Below the pieces are notes generated by a model. The model ran no database searches, had not been told where the DNA came from, and saw only the letters and a program-made list of their open reading frames with translations. From NCBI GenBank assembly GCA_036897525.1, contig JAYMTJ010000016.1, forward strand, positions 84,611-148,610: a stretch of 64,000 nt of DNA, written 5' to 3'. Position 1 is the stretch's first letter, and each line of letters begins with the position of its first letter. The stretch is from Pelargonium x hortorum. Lineage: Eukaryota > Streptophyta > Magnoliopsida > Geraniales > Geraniaceae. The position numbers and the translations under genes are program-made. Positions 47,028 through 60,769 of this stretch are shown here, one piece after another.

Positions 47028-50000
47028 GAAAGAAAGAAATATAGAACTGGATGCTTTGACTCTAGTCAATACCCTTATTTATAGTCAATTGTATGCTTTC
47101 ACTTGACTCGGTATTCCTTCATTCATGTATATTGTATAGAGAATCTGAGTCTTTGGAAGCTGTCTTTGAAAGAAAGCACACTTTTCTAATCGATCCTAAT
47201 AAGTCAATCTCCTAAGGTTAATGGTACAAGTGAAAGCCCTGTCAATAGCAAGGAACACAAAAACCGCTACAAGTTAACCAAAGCTAAATAAGCGCATATA
47301 ATTAGGGGCCTCTAGGAATATAACACATATCATACGAGTGGAGAAACTTTCCTTTAGATAGTATTTAACCTATTAGGTGTGCCTATTTCCGGTCCGGGGC
47401 TTCTCTAAATAAAAGCAACTTAATAGCTTCTGAAAAAACACACACACAAAGGAAGTCCTTCTTCGCAATTCAGTAACTAATCCTGTGTATTTAGGTCAAC
47501 TTTATAGGAATACTTTTAACGTTTTTTTTGCTTGAGCAGCATATTCCTTAGTTAGATATCGGACTTGTAGGTTTCATTGCTGCATTATTGGGTATTAAGT
47601 ATTAAAAAAAATGACTACCAAATTCGGGATTTTCTTAGTTAATCAAGAGCCAGAAAGACCCTTTCTTGCTTGTTTAAGGAACATCCTTTAATGTGTATAG
47701 AAGTTTTCCGTCGTAATATGGTAACGAGAGGGCATCTTCTTGCGTTCCCTGTGCATTAGAGTAATAGCACTTGAAAGGAATGGTTTTCTACTCTTCTCCT
47801 ATAGAACAAAGTCTGAATCCAAAATTCATAAGTTTATTGGTTCAAGCTTACATTAAATGAGACCTGAGAGTCCCTCTTTCAAATCTATTGATCTACACAG
47901 GGTTTTTGATTGAAGCTGTTACTCGCTGGTTAAGCTTACAGTACTCTTATATATTAAAGTAGTCCACACAAGAATCAGACAAAACTCTTATCCTTTTAGC
48001 GTATTAGTTTCGATAAATGGGCACTAGAAGTTAGAAAAGAGTTGCCTCGGGATACGAAGTATTCCTAAGACTTTCCCGTGAAGTAAAAGTAAATAAGGGT
48101 ACTTCTTTTCTATGGGATTATTCCCAAGTGGAGGTACTTCGTATACTCTTCGTGTTTTTTACAAGACTGGAGGCTGCTTAATGGTTTTCGTCAGTTTGTG
48201 TGAGTCTAAGTTTCTTCAGTATTTTTCTCTTTATAACCCTCCTTGGTTAGATGTAAAATTTCCAGATTTGTTGTAGATATCCTGGGTTTTTTTAGACCTC
48301 TTACCTTGTTAGGGTTTATCTCTATCCAATCAGTAGATAAAGGAACCTAATTTTAGAATCCTGGAAATACGTTATTATGTCCGCTGTCCTTTTCTTTTCT
48401 AGGCAGTATTTTCTAATATGTGGTATATTACATTTTTTTTGTATGTAGGTCTGTTAATTTTTTAAGGTTTCTTGTTTTCCTGAGTAGTACAAATTTTTTT
48501 TTACAAGGTCCTATATTTTTGGGGATGTCCGGGATGTTTAAATCAATATCAGATTTAGAGAAAAAGCCTCTCTCATGTTTTCGTTTGGTAGGGGTCCTCA
48601 TTGACCTTATAATGAATGCCTGCCCAGGAAGCTTTTTGAGAGTACCCATTGAGTATAGGGTCCTGTTATTAAAAAAATAAGTTACTTTTGTTTATGCATT
48701 TTTGATACCCTCTTTTCTCAGCCAGATAAGAAACTTGAATTGGTTCGTTTTACGGGATTTTTGCGAGAGATGTATACTTTATAAAGGGTTTTAATGGTAG
48801 ATCCTGTTTCCCTTTCTTTTCTTTAATTTCCCTACGCTAAAACTAACTATATGAGGCTCTTAGTAACACTGTTAAGAAGGGTTTGTTTCCTTTAGAAAAT
48901 GGGGTTATCGCTACTTGATATGATAGATCTGGGAATACTATGAATTTCTGCAGTATACCCTTTATATAGGAACAGCCTTATACTGAATCCGGGATAAGTT
49001 AGAATTTTAGAACTCGTTTAAGCAATGTTAAATCCAAGGAAACTTCGTCCGGTAGGTATACGAAATGTCTCTTCTTTAAGTAACTCACAAAAAATATAAG
49101 ATTAAAAAAAATCAAAGAGCAGAAAGTCTTTAGGTAAGTTGTTTCAAAAATAAGCCAAGCTCTTAAAACACTCGATATTTAGAATGGATAAGGGGTGTTT
49201 TCCAGATATGCTTCTCTTTTCGAACCCACGCACGTACTCTCATTTGCGTGCTTATTTACCGAATGTAAACTTGATTAAAGGTAGTCCGAAAAATAGACAG
49301 CTTTTAAACACCATTGGATTCCGCCAAAATATGTTAGAGTTGAGTAAAAGAGTTCCTTTTTATAAGCAATTATAGAGGCTTTGAATAAGAAGCTTTTATC
49401 CAATCCCGTATTAATTTCCTTGGAAAAATGAGAGGAGTTTTGTTTCATGTATAAGAGTACAGGGCCAAGGTTTGCTGGAGTGCCCTGCTTGTTTTAGATA
49501 AAATATATAAGAAGAGCTCTTTATAGTACTCAGATTTAAGGAGTAATTTCTTTGTTTTTCGCAGTTTCAACTAAGTAAGAGTGAAATTCTTTTGCTTATA
49601 TAAAGCAAAGCAAGGAGAATCCCTGAGGTATATCTCCTCGATAAAAAGAATTTTAATAAACTAAAAATCTTAACTAAAAGGCTTGAGTTTTTCCCTTTAT
49701 TATTCAAGAGCACGACTAGGTTATGATAGTTTGTCTTTGTCATAAACCTTTAACTTTCCTTAGTTCTTTAATACCCATGGAAAAGCTTTACTTTAGATTT
49801 CAGAAGAGCTGAAGCATGCTCTAGTTTCTAGGTCTAGGTAGTCTCTCTGATCAGTTTTATATAGCCACTGTAGATTGTAGCATCACTTCAAATAAGTGCG
49901 GGGTTTATTCCGCTTCAAGAACTTTTGGAATAGCCTAAGCCCTGATCAAGTCATTCCTGGTTGGAATAAGAAGTAGAGAAAAGCTTCAAGTTTGTCTCGC

Positions 50001-53000
50001 CAACAGACCTTAAGGTTGAGTATTGAAACCGCCTCCTCATACGAGCATTCATTTATATCACGTAGTCTCAAGCACACCCAGAACGAATCCCTCGCTTACT
50101 TTACTCAATATAACACAAATCTTGCACTAAGGTCTTATTTCTCATAATAGTTTTAAGCTCCTACAAATGCCTATCTTATTAGACCTCTTCTATTATATCA
50201 GAACTTTGTGATCCTTGTTTATGAGATGTTGTACAAGAAGCTCTAAGTTGTATACCCACCTCCTGTTCGGTTTAGCGAGTTATCCAGATTGGCAGGAATT
50301 GGTATGCTGAGCCATGGATGAGAGCCCTCTCTCCATGATTAACAATCCGGGCTTCCAGACGATTTACTAAAAGCTTAAGTAAGTGTCATTTTGGGCTAAA
50401 CTTTTTTCTTTTGAAGAATTCTTTCTTTAAATGGCCTCAACAATGTAATAGGGAAGTACATATAAATATAAGTAAAGTCCGTTTTCGGGCACTCTTTTCA
50501 GTACCAACTAATGCTCTTTCGACTCCGGTACTGGTAAATGAAATCCTAGACAAGAACTTGTGTTCTTCTATTAAATCTATATTCCTTGTTTCACTTTTTT
50601 TCTAAAACTTGATTAGTAAATATTATTAAAGTTTTTGGGGCTTAGTGGTCCCAGGTATACAAAGTGGAAATTCTTAGGGTAGACTCCTTTTTTTAACCAA
50701 AATTTCGGAATTATAGAAAGTGAAATTAGAATTTATAGCAATTAAAGGGTTAGATTACTTTTATGTTTCTGGATTAAAGTCAATAAATATTTAGAGCTAA
50801 AGTGAAGGGCTGCTTTTCCTATTCCAAAGGCCAAAATGAATGGGGTAGACGACTGAATTGTGTGTAAGGAAACGGCCGTACAATAAGTTCTTGCAATGTG
50901 GGTTTAATAATCTTTATTGTTTACTCCTGACTTTCAAGGTTAAAGGATATATAATAAGAAAGCTACGAGGATACATAAGGTAGTTCTTGCTAAGAGGTGT
51001 TAGGTCTAGGTAACATAAGGCACATAGCTCCAATAGGTACAGCTACTAAGAAAGAAGGTAAAGATCTGAAGACTCAGAAGGTTATCAAGATCCAGAATAT
51101 AGCTCTGAGTAAAAGTTTTACAGGGATTTACTTAATAAAGGTGTAATTTAGAGTCTATTTCAGAGTAGGAGTATGCAGAATAGGGTCCTTTAGAAGCCGG
51201 GGAAGCTGAAGTCAGTCTTTCTATAAAAAGAAGTTCCAGTTGTTGTGCTCTTTTAGATAGAGGTTAGCTGCTTTACGAGACAGGGTAGTTCGAAATAGTA
51301 AGACGGGCGACGTAGTCTATCGGAATTGGGTGAGGAAGTAGATGCCTTTACAAGTCTGAACTCAGGTTTTGTTCGTTAGGGGTTTTTTATGGTACAACTC
51401 TTTCGTGAAAGCTAAGGGTTTCTTGGGATCGTTTCTAGGTTGTCAGGATTTATGATAAGGTTTTTTCAGAAAACAGTGAAGATGGGTCAAGCTTGTAAGA
51501 AAGAGAGTGTATCAAACTAAGTAAGTTACGAGAGGTTGAGGCAAGGGATATCTCTAGGAGTCTATTGTGGAAGTTAGGTTTGAGGAATTTCTTTGACTTT
51601 TCAATCAAGGGTTCTGAGCTCCTTTTAGTAAGTAGGAAGGCGCCCCTTAACCTTAATAAGAACCCCAGCCCTTCCAAGGTTCCCATCCTCATAAACGAGA
51701 AACCCCAGAAGACTTTGAGGAATCTTGATCAAACAAGAAAATCTTAGACTACTTCTATTGCTATCCTATTCTAGTATACTCCCTACTAACTACTAATAGA
51801 TATAAAAAGAATGCAATCAAGAAGACAATAGCTACAGACAGGCAACAACTCTAACTCTAAGAAGACAGGTATATCTCTACTAGCTATTTTCTTTAGTTCT
51901 AGTCCATAGGAAGAAGAAGAGTACAGGTATACAGATAGCTCATAAGTTATCTACAAAAGAAAAGAAAGAAGTCAAGTAAGTCAATCCCAAGTCTCTGGGT
52001 TAGGGCGTATCTATGCCTATTCTCAAAAATATCCGACAAGAACTTTACTGCGTGTCAGTCGGTAAGAGAGACTCTCATTCGTATTCAGTTTCTATCCTCC
52101 CAAGCGATAAATGCAAGGAACCAGAGGGACCTTACTTACATCTTACAGAAAAACACCAGGATACTATCTATTGAAACCTATTATCCTACAAAAAAGAGAT
52201 ATACTAAGAAAGTACTCTCCAGTAAATAGCTCCCCTTCCTACTCTTCTCTAACCTCCCAAACTATAAGCGCAGAGAACCCGAGTCAGGACATCTTAAAAA
52301 AGAAAGAAGAAAGCGATCTTGACTTACTACTAGTTCAGCTTACTTTATAAATAGAAACCCCTACAATCTATCAAAGCTAAAGAAAAAAAGACTCAGATAA
52401 AGAATGTAAATGAAACCAAATCTTGCTGAAGTTACTATCTACAAGGCTCTTTTTATTTAAGGTACCGCGCATATTCCCCGATTCGACCTCTTTAGAACCG
52501 GCTTTTACTATATCTTTCTTGAATTGCTTACTTTGTACTCTCAAAGACTCTGGACTAGAACTAGAAGTACCTCGAAAGGGGTCTAGCAGTATATTAGATT
52601 AGGGTTAGGGATACCCTTTTTTTAGCACTCCATTGGAATTGAATTTAGAAACAATTTTCACTTCACTTGAAATGCCCAGTAAAAACTCCTTTTTTAGAAT
52701 TAGAAAATGCTTCTTAGTTAGGGGAAATCTCCTTACTTTCTTATTGGGCTTCATTACTCAATTACAAGAAACACGAAATAGGTCTTAAGAAAAGGACTTG
52801 AGTTACTGTAAATTCTTTACTTTCTCGAGGGTTGGGACTTTTATAATCAAGATTTCTTAACTTTCTTTTGAACGACTTGCTTCCATTTTTTTACTTTAAA
52901 CAGAATGCCCCTCACAAGCAACTACTGAAATTTTTCAAAGGAATTGACTTGACTTGCTAAGGCGAGCTGCCCTTCCCAGACCCTTACTTAGAAATTCTAG

Positions 53001-54990
53001 GGTTTTGCTTTTATAGGTTTCATTACTTTTTTGACTATAACCCTTGTTACATATACTATATAGTTCTATCAGGATAAAAGGATATCCGTATTACTTGAAG
53101 AACCCGTTTAGGCAGTATTCGCTAGGGCCTTGGAAAAATGGTGCTGCAAAGAATAGAACTTTGTGGCATTCCTGAAAGGGCGTGATAACATGATCAAGAA
53201 TAATAAAGGGGCTGAAACTTTAACTGTATTCGAACCCAAATCCGCTTATTCAAGTCGCGTTTTATTACAGAATCCAAGAAGTCTTGGCTGATAGTTGATA
53301 GCAGAATTACTTTACTAGATTTCGGTGGGGATTAAGGGAGACAAGTCCGGCGTATCTTATAACTTCGAAAATAAGATATTCTTCTACTAAGTACTAAGTG
53401 AAGCATTCTAAAAACCCTTTCTTTAAGTGCTCGAAATTTACACTTTTCCAAGCCCTTTCGAACGACCGACCTTTCTAGGATTAAACTCGGTATGCACTCT
53501 ATAAAAAAAAGCTTCTGATACAACCCTAAGAGGATTCTAGGTTAATTAATATTAAACCCGACTCCTCAAAAAAATATAAGGGTACAATTTTCAGAACTTT
53601 TAGGCCTTAGCTTATCAATATCGAACAAAGAGAACGTGTAATTCCGGACGTAAAGAGGATGCCCTAATTTTTTTTTTGAGTCTTTTGTTATCTCGGATAA
53701 GTCCTTGTTCAGAGGAAAATCGAGCAAAAAGTCACCCAATTTGAGAAGTTATGCTTGCCAACCCAGGGCTAGTTTAATTAAGTGGGGTACTTTTTAGTTT
53801 GGTAAAAGTAGTTTACATTGTTAACGAAATCTTAGATTAGATAAATTCTTAGATGCTCCGGAACAGGGTGGCTCGCTGTTTATTCAGAATTTTTTAAGGA
53901 TACTGGGATTTAGGTACAAAATTATAGAGTGAACACATAGCGCTACTGAGGGCTCTTAACTTTTCTAAGGTACGGTTAAAAAAAAAAAGGATCCTAGGAC
54001 TTCCTTAACGCAGCAGCTTCTAGTCTTGACACTAAAAAGGAATGTTAAGAATTAAGGGTTTACAAGATTGAGATATCTATTATAACTTCCCTACGTGGAT
54101 TTCTTGGCCAAAGGCCCTCCTTGTTTTAACGTCACGGTATTTGCATCTTACCCTTGCTTGCTAGGTTCCTGCCTATTCTAACTCGTACGTAAATGGGGCT
54201 CTCCTATCTAGAAAAGAAAGGGGCCGCTCTGTATCGACAGATGTTTCTACCAAGGGCTCTCATATTGTAAAGTCAAACAACAATTTAGTGAACATAATAA
54301 AGTACTGTCAATAACTTAAAACCACTTTTTTTAGTACTTCATTTCTAATCTAGTTTTGCTTTTCAAAGTTCCTTGTGTTAAATTTAAAGTCTTATTCTAA
54401 GTTATTTACTTAGTCTAACAAGGGTCTATACGTTCTAAAAAGCAACAAAAAGTAATCATATAACTGCCTTTCTACAGTATTGATAAGAAGACTTGTTAGG
54501 AACCGCCGTAGTATTTAACACTATTCAGAAGCCCTCTTGTCTAGATCCAAGATTTAATACGAATATCTAGTATCTTCATTACCTACGTGATTATGACTAA
54601 TTATTAAATTTTATTTGCAAAGATAGGTATTCTTTTGTTTGTCTGGATTACTTAATGAGATCTCCGTCACTAAAAAGGGAAGATTCTAAAAAAGCCCGCT
54701 CAAATAAAAGAGTTTTGCTATTGTAAGTTTACCCGAAGAGAACACTAAAAGTAGTAGGGGCACTTGTAAAAGCTTAGATTCTCTCTATTAAATACAGTAA
54801 TGCTTAGTAAAAGCTATCAGAAAAAATCATTAACTTAAGTAAGAAGTTTAGAATCTTCTTCCCAAAATCCTGACGAAGATCTTAGTTGCCTAAATATGGG
54901 TTATTGTCGTGAAACCCATATTTTATGATACCAATAGACCTTATTCAAAAGAAGTCATTATGTGTATTCCCAGCTCGAGTTCTTTCTTTT
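47028..54990. other. non-coding stretch, no gene recognised
   Basis: No gene was recognised. The longest open frame in this stretch (48420-48680, 86 codons, TTG start not ATG) overlaps an antisense frame of 73 codons over almost its full length and has no known relatives that I can see. A strand-composition switch lies near 51.6-51.7 kb. Confidence 0.6.
51000..52420. other. strand-composition switch, G-rich to C-rich
   Basis: From about 51.0 to 51.55 kb the plus strand is G-rich (about 15-20 G against 8-10 C per 60 bases). From about 51.65 to 52.4 kb it is C-rich (about 13-19 C against 5-11 G). The change takes place within about 150 bases. No gene, tRNA or clear inverted repeat was found at the boundary. 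Confidence 0.55.
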
Positions 54991-55064
54991 GGGATTGTAG
55001 TTCAATCGGTTAGAGCTCCGCCTTGTCAAGGCGGAAGTTGTGGGTTCGAGTCCCCAGAATTTTG
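54991..55064 (+). tRNA. tRNA-Asp(GUC), plastid-type body with altered 3' end
   Basis: This gene would supply aspartate tRNA for mitochondrial translation. The first 48 bases match plastid-type trnD-GUC closely. They give the acceptor GGGATTG, D-stem GTTC/GAGC, a perfect anticodon stem CCGCC/GGCGG and loop TTGTCAA with anticodon GTC. The T-loop TTCGAGT is canonical and the discriminator is G. The 3' side departs from the plastid form. The T-stem GTGGG faces CCCCA, leaving the two outer pairs mismatched. The acceptor 3' strand GAATTTT pairs with GGGATTG only through three terminal G-T pairs, three A-T pairs and one G-G mismatch. The gene may be active with a weak acceptor, corrected by editing, or newly dead. 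The intact anticodon arm argues for recent function. Confidence 0.82.
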
Positions 55065-56512
55065 AGCCACTTTAGCGTTGTTACAGACATAGCAAAAAGC
55101 TGTTTAGAGATGAATACTTTTAATAATTAGTTTAGCAAAAAAAAGAAGGAGTAACAGAAAGCCTAGCCTTACCAAAAAGGGTTCTATTCACTAGAAAGCT
55201 TTGTCGGAGGGAGCTCTCTTAGAGTCTATCGCCTAATCTAAATATAGAAGTGCTCTCTTAATGTATCCCTTTTCCTTCTCGTTCTTTCTTAAGACTTAAT
55301 TAATACCGACAATTGCTTTCACTAGCAAACAAAGCAATCTAGAACAAGTGAAACTTGCCTCCTTAGTCATTAGCTTGCTATCCCAACCCAACAAACTGGT
55401 TATAACAAAGGAAAGTTGACAGAGCCCTTCACAAAAGAGGAAGTACCCGAACAAGAGTATATGGGATAGCGGGTTATTCATCAGAGCATATGAGTCAAAA
55501 AAGGGGCTTTCCCTAAATCTAACTGCATAAAAGTACTCTTGGGTTTATTATAGTCACCTCTTTAAGAGGAATTCTAAAAGCTGTAGAATCCTAGTTACTA
55601 ACACAAGGAAGCCCATAAGAAAGAGGGAAGGTATTACCAGTAGACTAAGAAAGGGGTTACAGACACAAAGAAAAAGGAGGGAATCCTATAAATTAAGTGG
55701 GAATCTCTGGCCTTGCCTAATTTCTCAAGCTCCTACTGGATAATCAAGAATAAGAGTCAAAGTCCCCTTCAACTTCGGAAGGTAATTCAATTTACAGGCA
55801 GAGTATTTACCTTAGAAGTTAGCGCTTAGCTGGAATTACAGAATAATAGGAAGAATTCTAAAAGGAAGCTGATTAGTAGTAGGCTCTAGAAGAAAGAAGA
55901 TCCCTAAGATAAGGAGAAACCTGCTCGATTCTATAGCTAATTCAGGATAGGTTTTCAAAAGGAAACAGGAAGGGCTTTGGAAATCCTCGGATGTATAGCT
56001 TACGGGGTGCCCGAACATAAAAGGCATTCCAGGTCAATTTCAAATGAATTGTTATCTTTAGCCCTTTTAGCTTGTTTGCTTTAATCCTTATTCGTTAGTT
56101 TGGAAAGTCTTGACTTTAAAATGGTGTTGATCTTATTCCTGTCAATTCACTAAAGTTAGCAGGAAGATAATAGGAGACACCCTAGCACAGGTCTTAAGGT
56201 TTTCGTTTTTATTAAGGAAGTGCAAGTAAGTAAGTTAGGAGTCTTTCCCCTATCAATCTAAGAATGCGTTTTTTTAGTCTGTTATCGAATTAGAATTGCA
56301 GGGAATTCCTACTCCTACTCAGCTCACTATTTCAAAGGGGGGGTATTAGTATTCTCAGGAAAAGTGTATTATTAAAGATAGAATCTTCTGCTAGTTATTG
56401 TAGGTTGTCTGCTATGCCAATTTCTAATAGTATGAAAGTGTATACTTAATTCTTTTAAGATGTAGTTGATGAACTAAGTCTCTAGTCTAAAATAAATAGG
56501 CAAGCCTTGTAT

Positions 56513-56529
56513 GAAAGAAAGAAAGAAAA
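56513..56529. repeat. GAAA microsatellite
   Basis: About four tandem GAAA units. A related ATGAAAGAAAG recurs some 65 bases downstream. Non-coding. Confidence 0.85.
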
Positions 56530-59500
56530 GAGGTTCTCTCTCATTTTTAATATATTACTATAAACAGGATTTCCTTTATATGAAAGAAAGTAGCTTTATG
56601 CACTAGGATATTGGAGCTTCTTACCTTGTAGTTATGTCGCTGTAACTTGACCTAGAACCGAGTACCTTGAAAGGTCTGCATACCTTGACTTTTAACTTAT
56701 AAAGCTCATCTGTTTAAGGGGTTATATTAGCCTAATCAAGAGGTCCTCACTATAACTCTTTTGCGTTTGCTAGTGAAGGGCTACTTAGATATTGGAGTTA
56801 TAGTTTTTACGGATTCTCGTAACTGGTTTCTTTTTGAGTCCTTATCTACTCTACTTTTTCATTTTTTTAATTAATAATAAATAAACAGGATGTAAGAGCT
56901 TTTACTTTTAAGGGGGATGTTTATACTAAGGATTTCTTGGGGTACTTTACTTTATAGGAATAACTTCTTTCTGACTGAATTACTGGATTCCCGTGCCTAA
57001 CCATGGGATGAAAATCCTGTTTATAACGAGTGTCGAAAACGCGCAGGACTTAAGAGTAGAGCCCTTATGTTGTGAAGATTTTCCATCTAAATAAAAACAG
57101 AGCTCAATGAATGATAATGTTTTTGGATTCGAAGATTAATTTGAACTTTTTTATTGTTGATGAAGAACTAAACTATGTTGAGTATCTAGTGTTTTCATGA
57201 ACTGTATAGAATCTATTTTGGGGGTAGTCAGTAGTAAGACTACTTTACAATAGATAAGAAAACGAAGATAGTGATGCATTTAATTTAGAACTTGGGGTTT
57301 ATACTTTATAGGCAATAAAAAAACATGCTCTAACTAAATTTAGGCCTGTACATCTGTTGTTATCAGGCAGGGGAAAGAACAGAACACAAATTCATCATGC
57401 TACAGTATAATTTATTACTGGATGGGTCTAATATACTCTGTTCTCAACCGAAAAGTTCATATCATAGGGGCACCCGTCTGATTTAAGAGTCCTGGTTACA
57501 TAAAATCCAGACTTTTCTTCCTGTTTTACACAATGAGAGACACCAACTTTAATTACATAATATAGTTAGAAGTTTGGATATTCGGCGGATACGGTTGTTT
57601 TTTAGGGATAGGAGATATTGCTTAAAAGAGAATCGCTATTTGTTTTTACCCCTTTCGCATAATTGTGGACTCCCGACTAATTCTCATTTAAAAGAGTCCA
57701 AAGGTATCAAAGCCAAAAGTGTTTTTGATCAATTGCAAATAAAGCACTAGTTTTATAGGTTATCGTATGGCTTCTTTACCGAATTTTGTATAAAAGGAAC
57801 CTTTTGTCTAGCCCCCGGAGGCTTTTCAAGTTCTATGTATTTACTCTAAAAAGAAGCTCTGGACTATGAGATAAGCATTTACTGGAACCAACTCATATCA
57901 TAGACATACGTGTGTAATAAAATTGTTTTTATCAAAGACTCCTAGGTTTTTTTGAAAGAAGGGGTTCTATCCACTGTTTAATGGAATGCTTAGGAGTTAT
58001 CTTAACTACCATATTGTGATTTTGTTTGGATTTCCTTTCATCTATAAAGAAATTCCTACCATACATTATTATTTTAGTATATGAGAATTGAATGTCTTCA
58101 ATAAGACGAATGCACAAGGGTTCCCTAACACCTACCTAACCTATGGGGAGTCCCTTTAATTTAAATAATTTCAATTTATAAGAATTCCTCTTTTTTACGA
58201 TATGTTTAAGCTTGTTTTGCATATCCTTACGACATTTAGCAGAAAGGCTTTCTTTTACTGAAGAGTTTGTTATTTGAGTACGTGGTTAACCACCCCGGGT
58301 ATCTATAAGTTAAGCTTTTTAGATTTCAACTTGTATCCTGGTACTACTTATTATCTTGACTTGTCATTATTTTTATCACAACCTTGCTTTCCTTTATACA
58401 CCTAAATCCTATAAACTCTATTAAATCTTCATGGCGAATTAAGGATTTCTATATATCATATCATAGATTACGGACTAAATTCTAGTATGGTTAAAAAACA
58501 GGCGTACGATGTAACTCTTACTCGTACCACAAATTGAATTAGTTTATATATAATTGGAAGCTCTTTTACATTTAATAGAGTTCCTGCAAGAGGGAATTCG
58601 GCTTTAGGTATATCCCCATCAGAAAGTCCTTGTAATTTAGATGAAAAGTGAAGCATTTCTGTTCTGGCTGAAGTACAGTGCAATTACGGGGGTTTAGTAA
58701 CGGCAGATAGGCGTAATGGGGCAAGACTGTTGAGTACTAAAAGTGTTGGATTAACTGGGTTTAGAGGCAAGATTCTTAAAATCTATTAAAAGGTAAGTAA
58801 GGCTATAAACTTAGGCAGTGCTTTTCGTTAAGTTAAGCCGTTTCAAATTTCTGCTAGAGGGGTCCAATACTTTAACCCGGTATCGCGAGGTTTCTAAAAA
58901 CAAGGAGTTGATAAAAGTCCGAAAGTGGGAAATTGATTAACAAGTGAAAAAACTTATAAGGTGCTGGAATAATGCAAGGGGCAGACTTCCCTCATATCTG
59001 GGTTTAGCGGGGATCCAAACGAAGTCTGACTTCTGTAATTCTGCTTTAAAAAATCTATAACAGCTAGGCGGGCCCCTAAGCAAAAAGATATGATGAACTC
59101 GTTCAACAGGGGTTAAAGTGCACGAAAAGGGCCATGCCATATAACGGGTTTTTGTTTAAAAGCGCTCCTAAACAAGGGGTGTCCCTGGTGAAATTTAATG
59201 GAATACTTTGTTACATTTAAGGGTTTTTTCTAATCAGTCTATCTTTAGGAGATATTCCTTTTGATTTACATAAGATTTCAGGGTTTTACTGCGAGTAGAT
59301 TCAAAGAAATGAAGATATAACATAGAGGGTACTGTCAAATTACCAGTTAACTTAGATTCTAGCTATAGAGCCCCTAAGGAGTTCCTAGAGAGAGTCTCCT
59401 TGCTGAAAAAATAAGTAAGCTATTAAAAAGTTACACTTCGCAAAATAAAGCGTCTAAGCGAGTCCCTAAGTTATCTCTAAAACAAGGTACCCCTAGAAAC

Positions 59501-60753
59501 CAAAAAGACTGGAGTCTAAGAATACCTCTTCTCTTGAAAACTCTAAATACAAGGGGCCTCACATAAGCCAATTCCCTGTCCTCTAGTAGCGAGTAACTCG
59601 TTTTTATAATAATTGTCCGTGCATTATAACATTATAAAGTGGGAGCTCCTAAAAATCTCTCAGATTCTGGTATCGAGGAACTGAAAGGGTTAAAGAATCT
59701 AATCTACGCTTAACACAAGTTTTAGAGAATAATTTAAATGCTGACAGGAATTTCTCGTAAAATGTATAATTGCTTACAAAATCGAGAACTAATTTAGAAA
59801 TAAAGGTCTAGGCTCTAAAAAAAATGGTTTGTATTTGACATCAAAGAGGCTCCCCTAACTAACGGGCAAGGGACCTCTACTGAAAATTAAATCTCGAGGG
59901 AGCTCGTTTGACCCATTTCTTTTTGCAGTCGTCCTGTGTTAAAAGTTCTTTTTTTAGGTTTCGCTAGGTTGAGAACTCTCGGTAGATTAGCCCTTTCAAA
60001 GCTTTTGATTATATATTTCTGACTTGTTTACTTATACTTTGCTTAAACCAGGTTAAACTCTTGTAAAAGCTCGGGATAAAATTGACTAAACTCTATTTGA
60101 CTAAAAGAAACTGACTTGTTAAAAAAGCAAGGCTATATACAAGAAATCCTGCTAAAAGTCTGTTCACTACGGATTAAGTTAAAGAATGAAGAAAAAACTA
60201 ATCTATCCTTATTTCAAAAACATACTTGCCAGCGTCTGAGGGCTCCCAGGGGCTCTTACTTTTCCGCCTTATTTTTCTAATATTTTAGTATATATCAAGC
60301 GGGTATCGACAAGTAAACAGTTTTATTTCATTATCTATTTTATTAAAGAAAACCGAAGTTATGCCTGCCTACAAGTAGTTTTTTGGTACGTTTCGTAGAC
60401 TTAGTGCAAACAAGAAACTCAAAAAAACCTAGGATTAGTAGTTTATCTATAAAGCTTTCTATCGCGTCAGCATTACCTAAAGCTTATTTTCTAATTTGAA
60501 AGCATTAAGACCTTCCAGTTGTATAAAAAAGCTCGGCTTAGGCACTACTAATTTATAGGATACTTAAATACTGTGTAACCTACAGACTCTATTTTTCTTC
60601 GATAAAACTCTTGAAAAAAGCTCAGTAATAAAATAAGACAATACAAGCTACGAAGAATTCCTTTTATAATAAAGTAAAGTAAAGGACCCCACAAAAGTCA
60701 TTTTATTTGTAGGAATATGAAAGACTCGGATAACCTAGTTTTTAGCCCTTTAT

Positions 60754-60769
60754 TACTACTACTACTACT
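60754..60769. repeat. TAC/ACT trinucleotide microsatellite
   Basis: Just over five tandem units of a TAC triplet. In the plus-strand frame that begins at 60717 it reads as a run of leucine codons, which gives that frame a false membrane-protein look. Confidence 0.85.

Noticed and set aside
48420-48680. Overlapping open frames on both strands (86 codons plus, 73 codons minus)
   Set aside because: Overlap over almost the full length, no recognisable product, and length within chance for this composition. The plus frame also lacks an ATG start.
52245-52265. CTAACCTCCCAAACT shared with repeat A copy 1
   Set aside because: Only about 15 bases agree. The later blocks of repeat A are absent, so it is probably a chance match.
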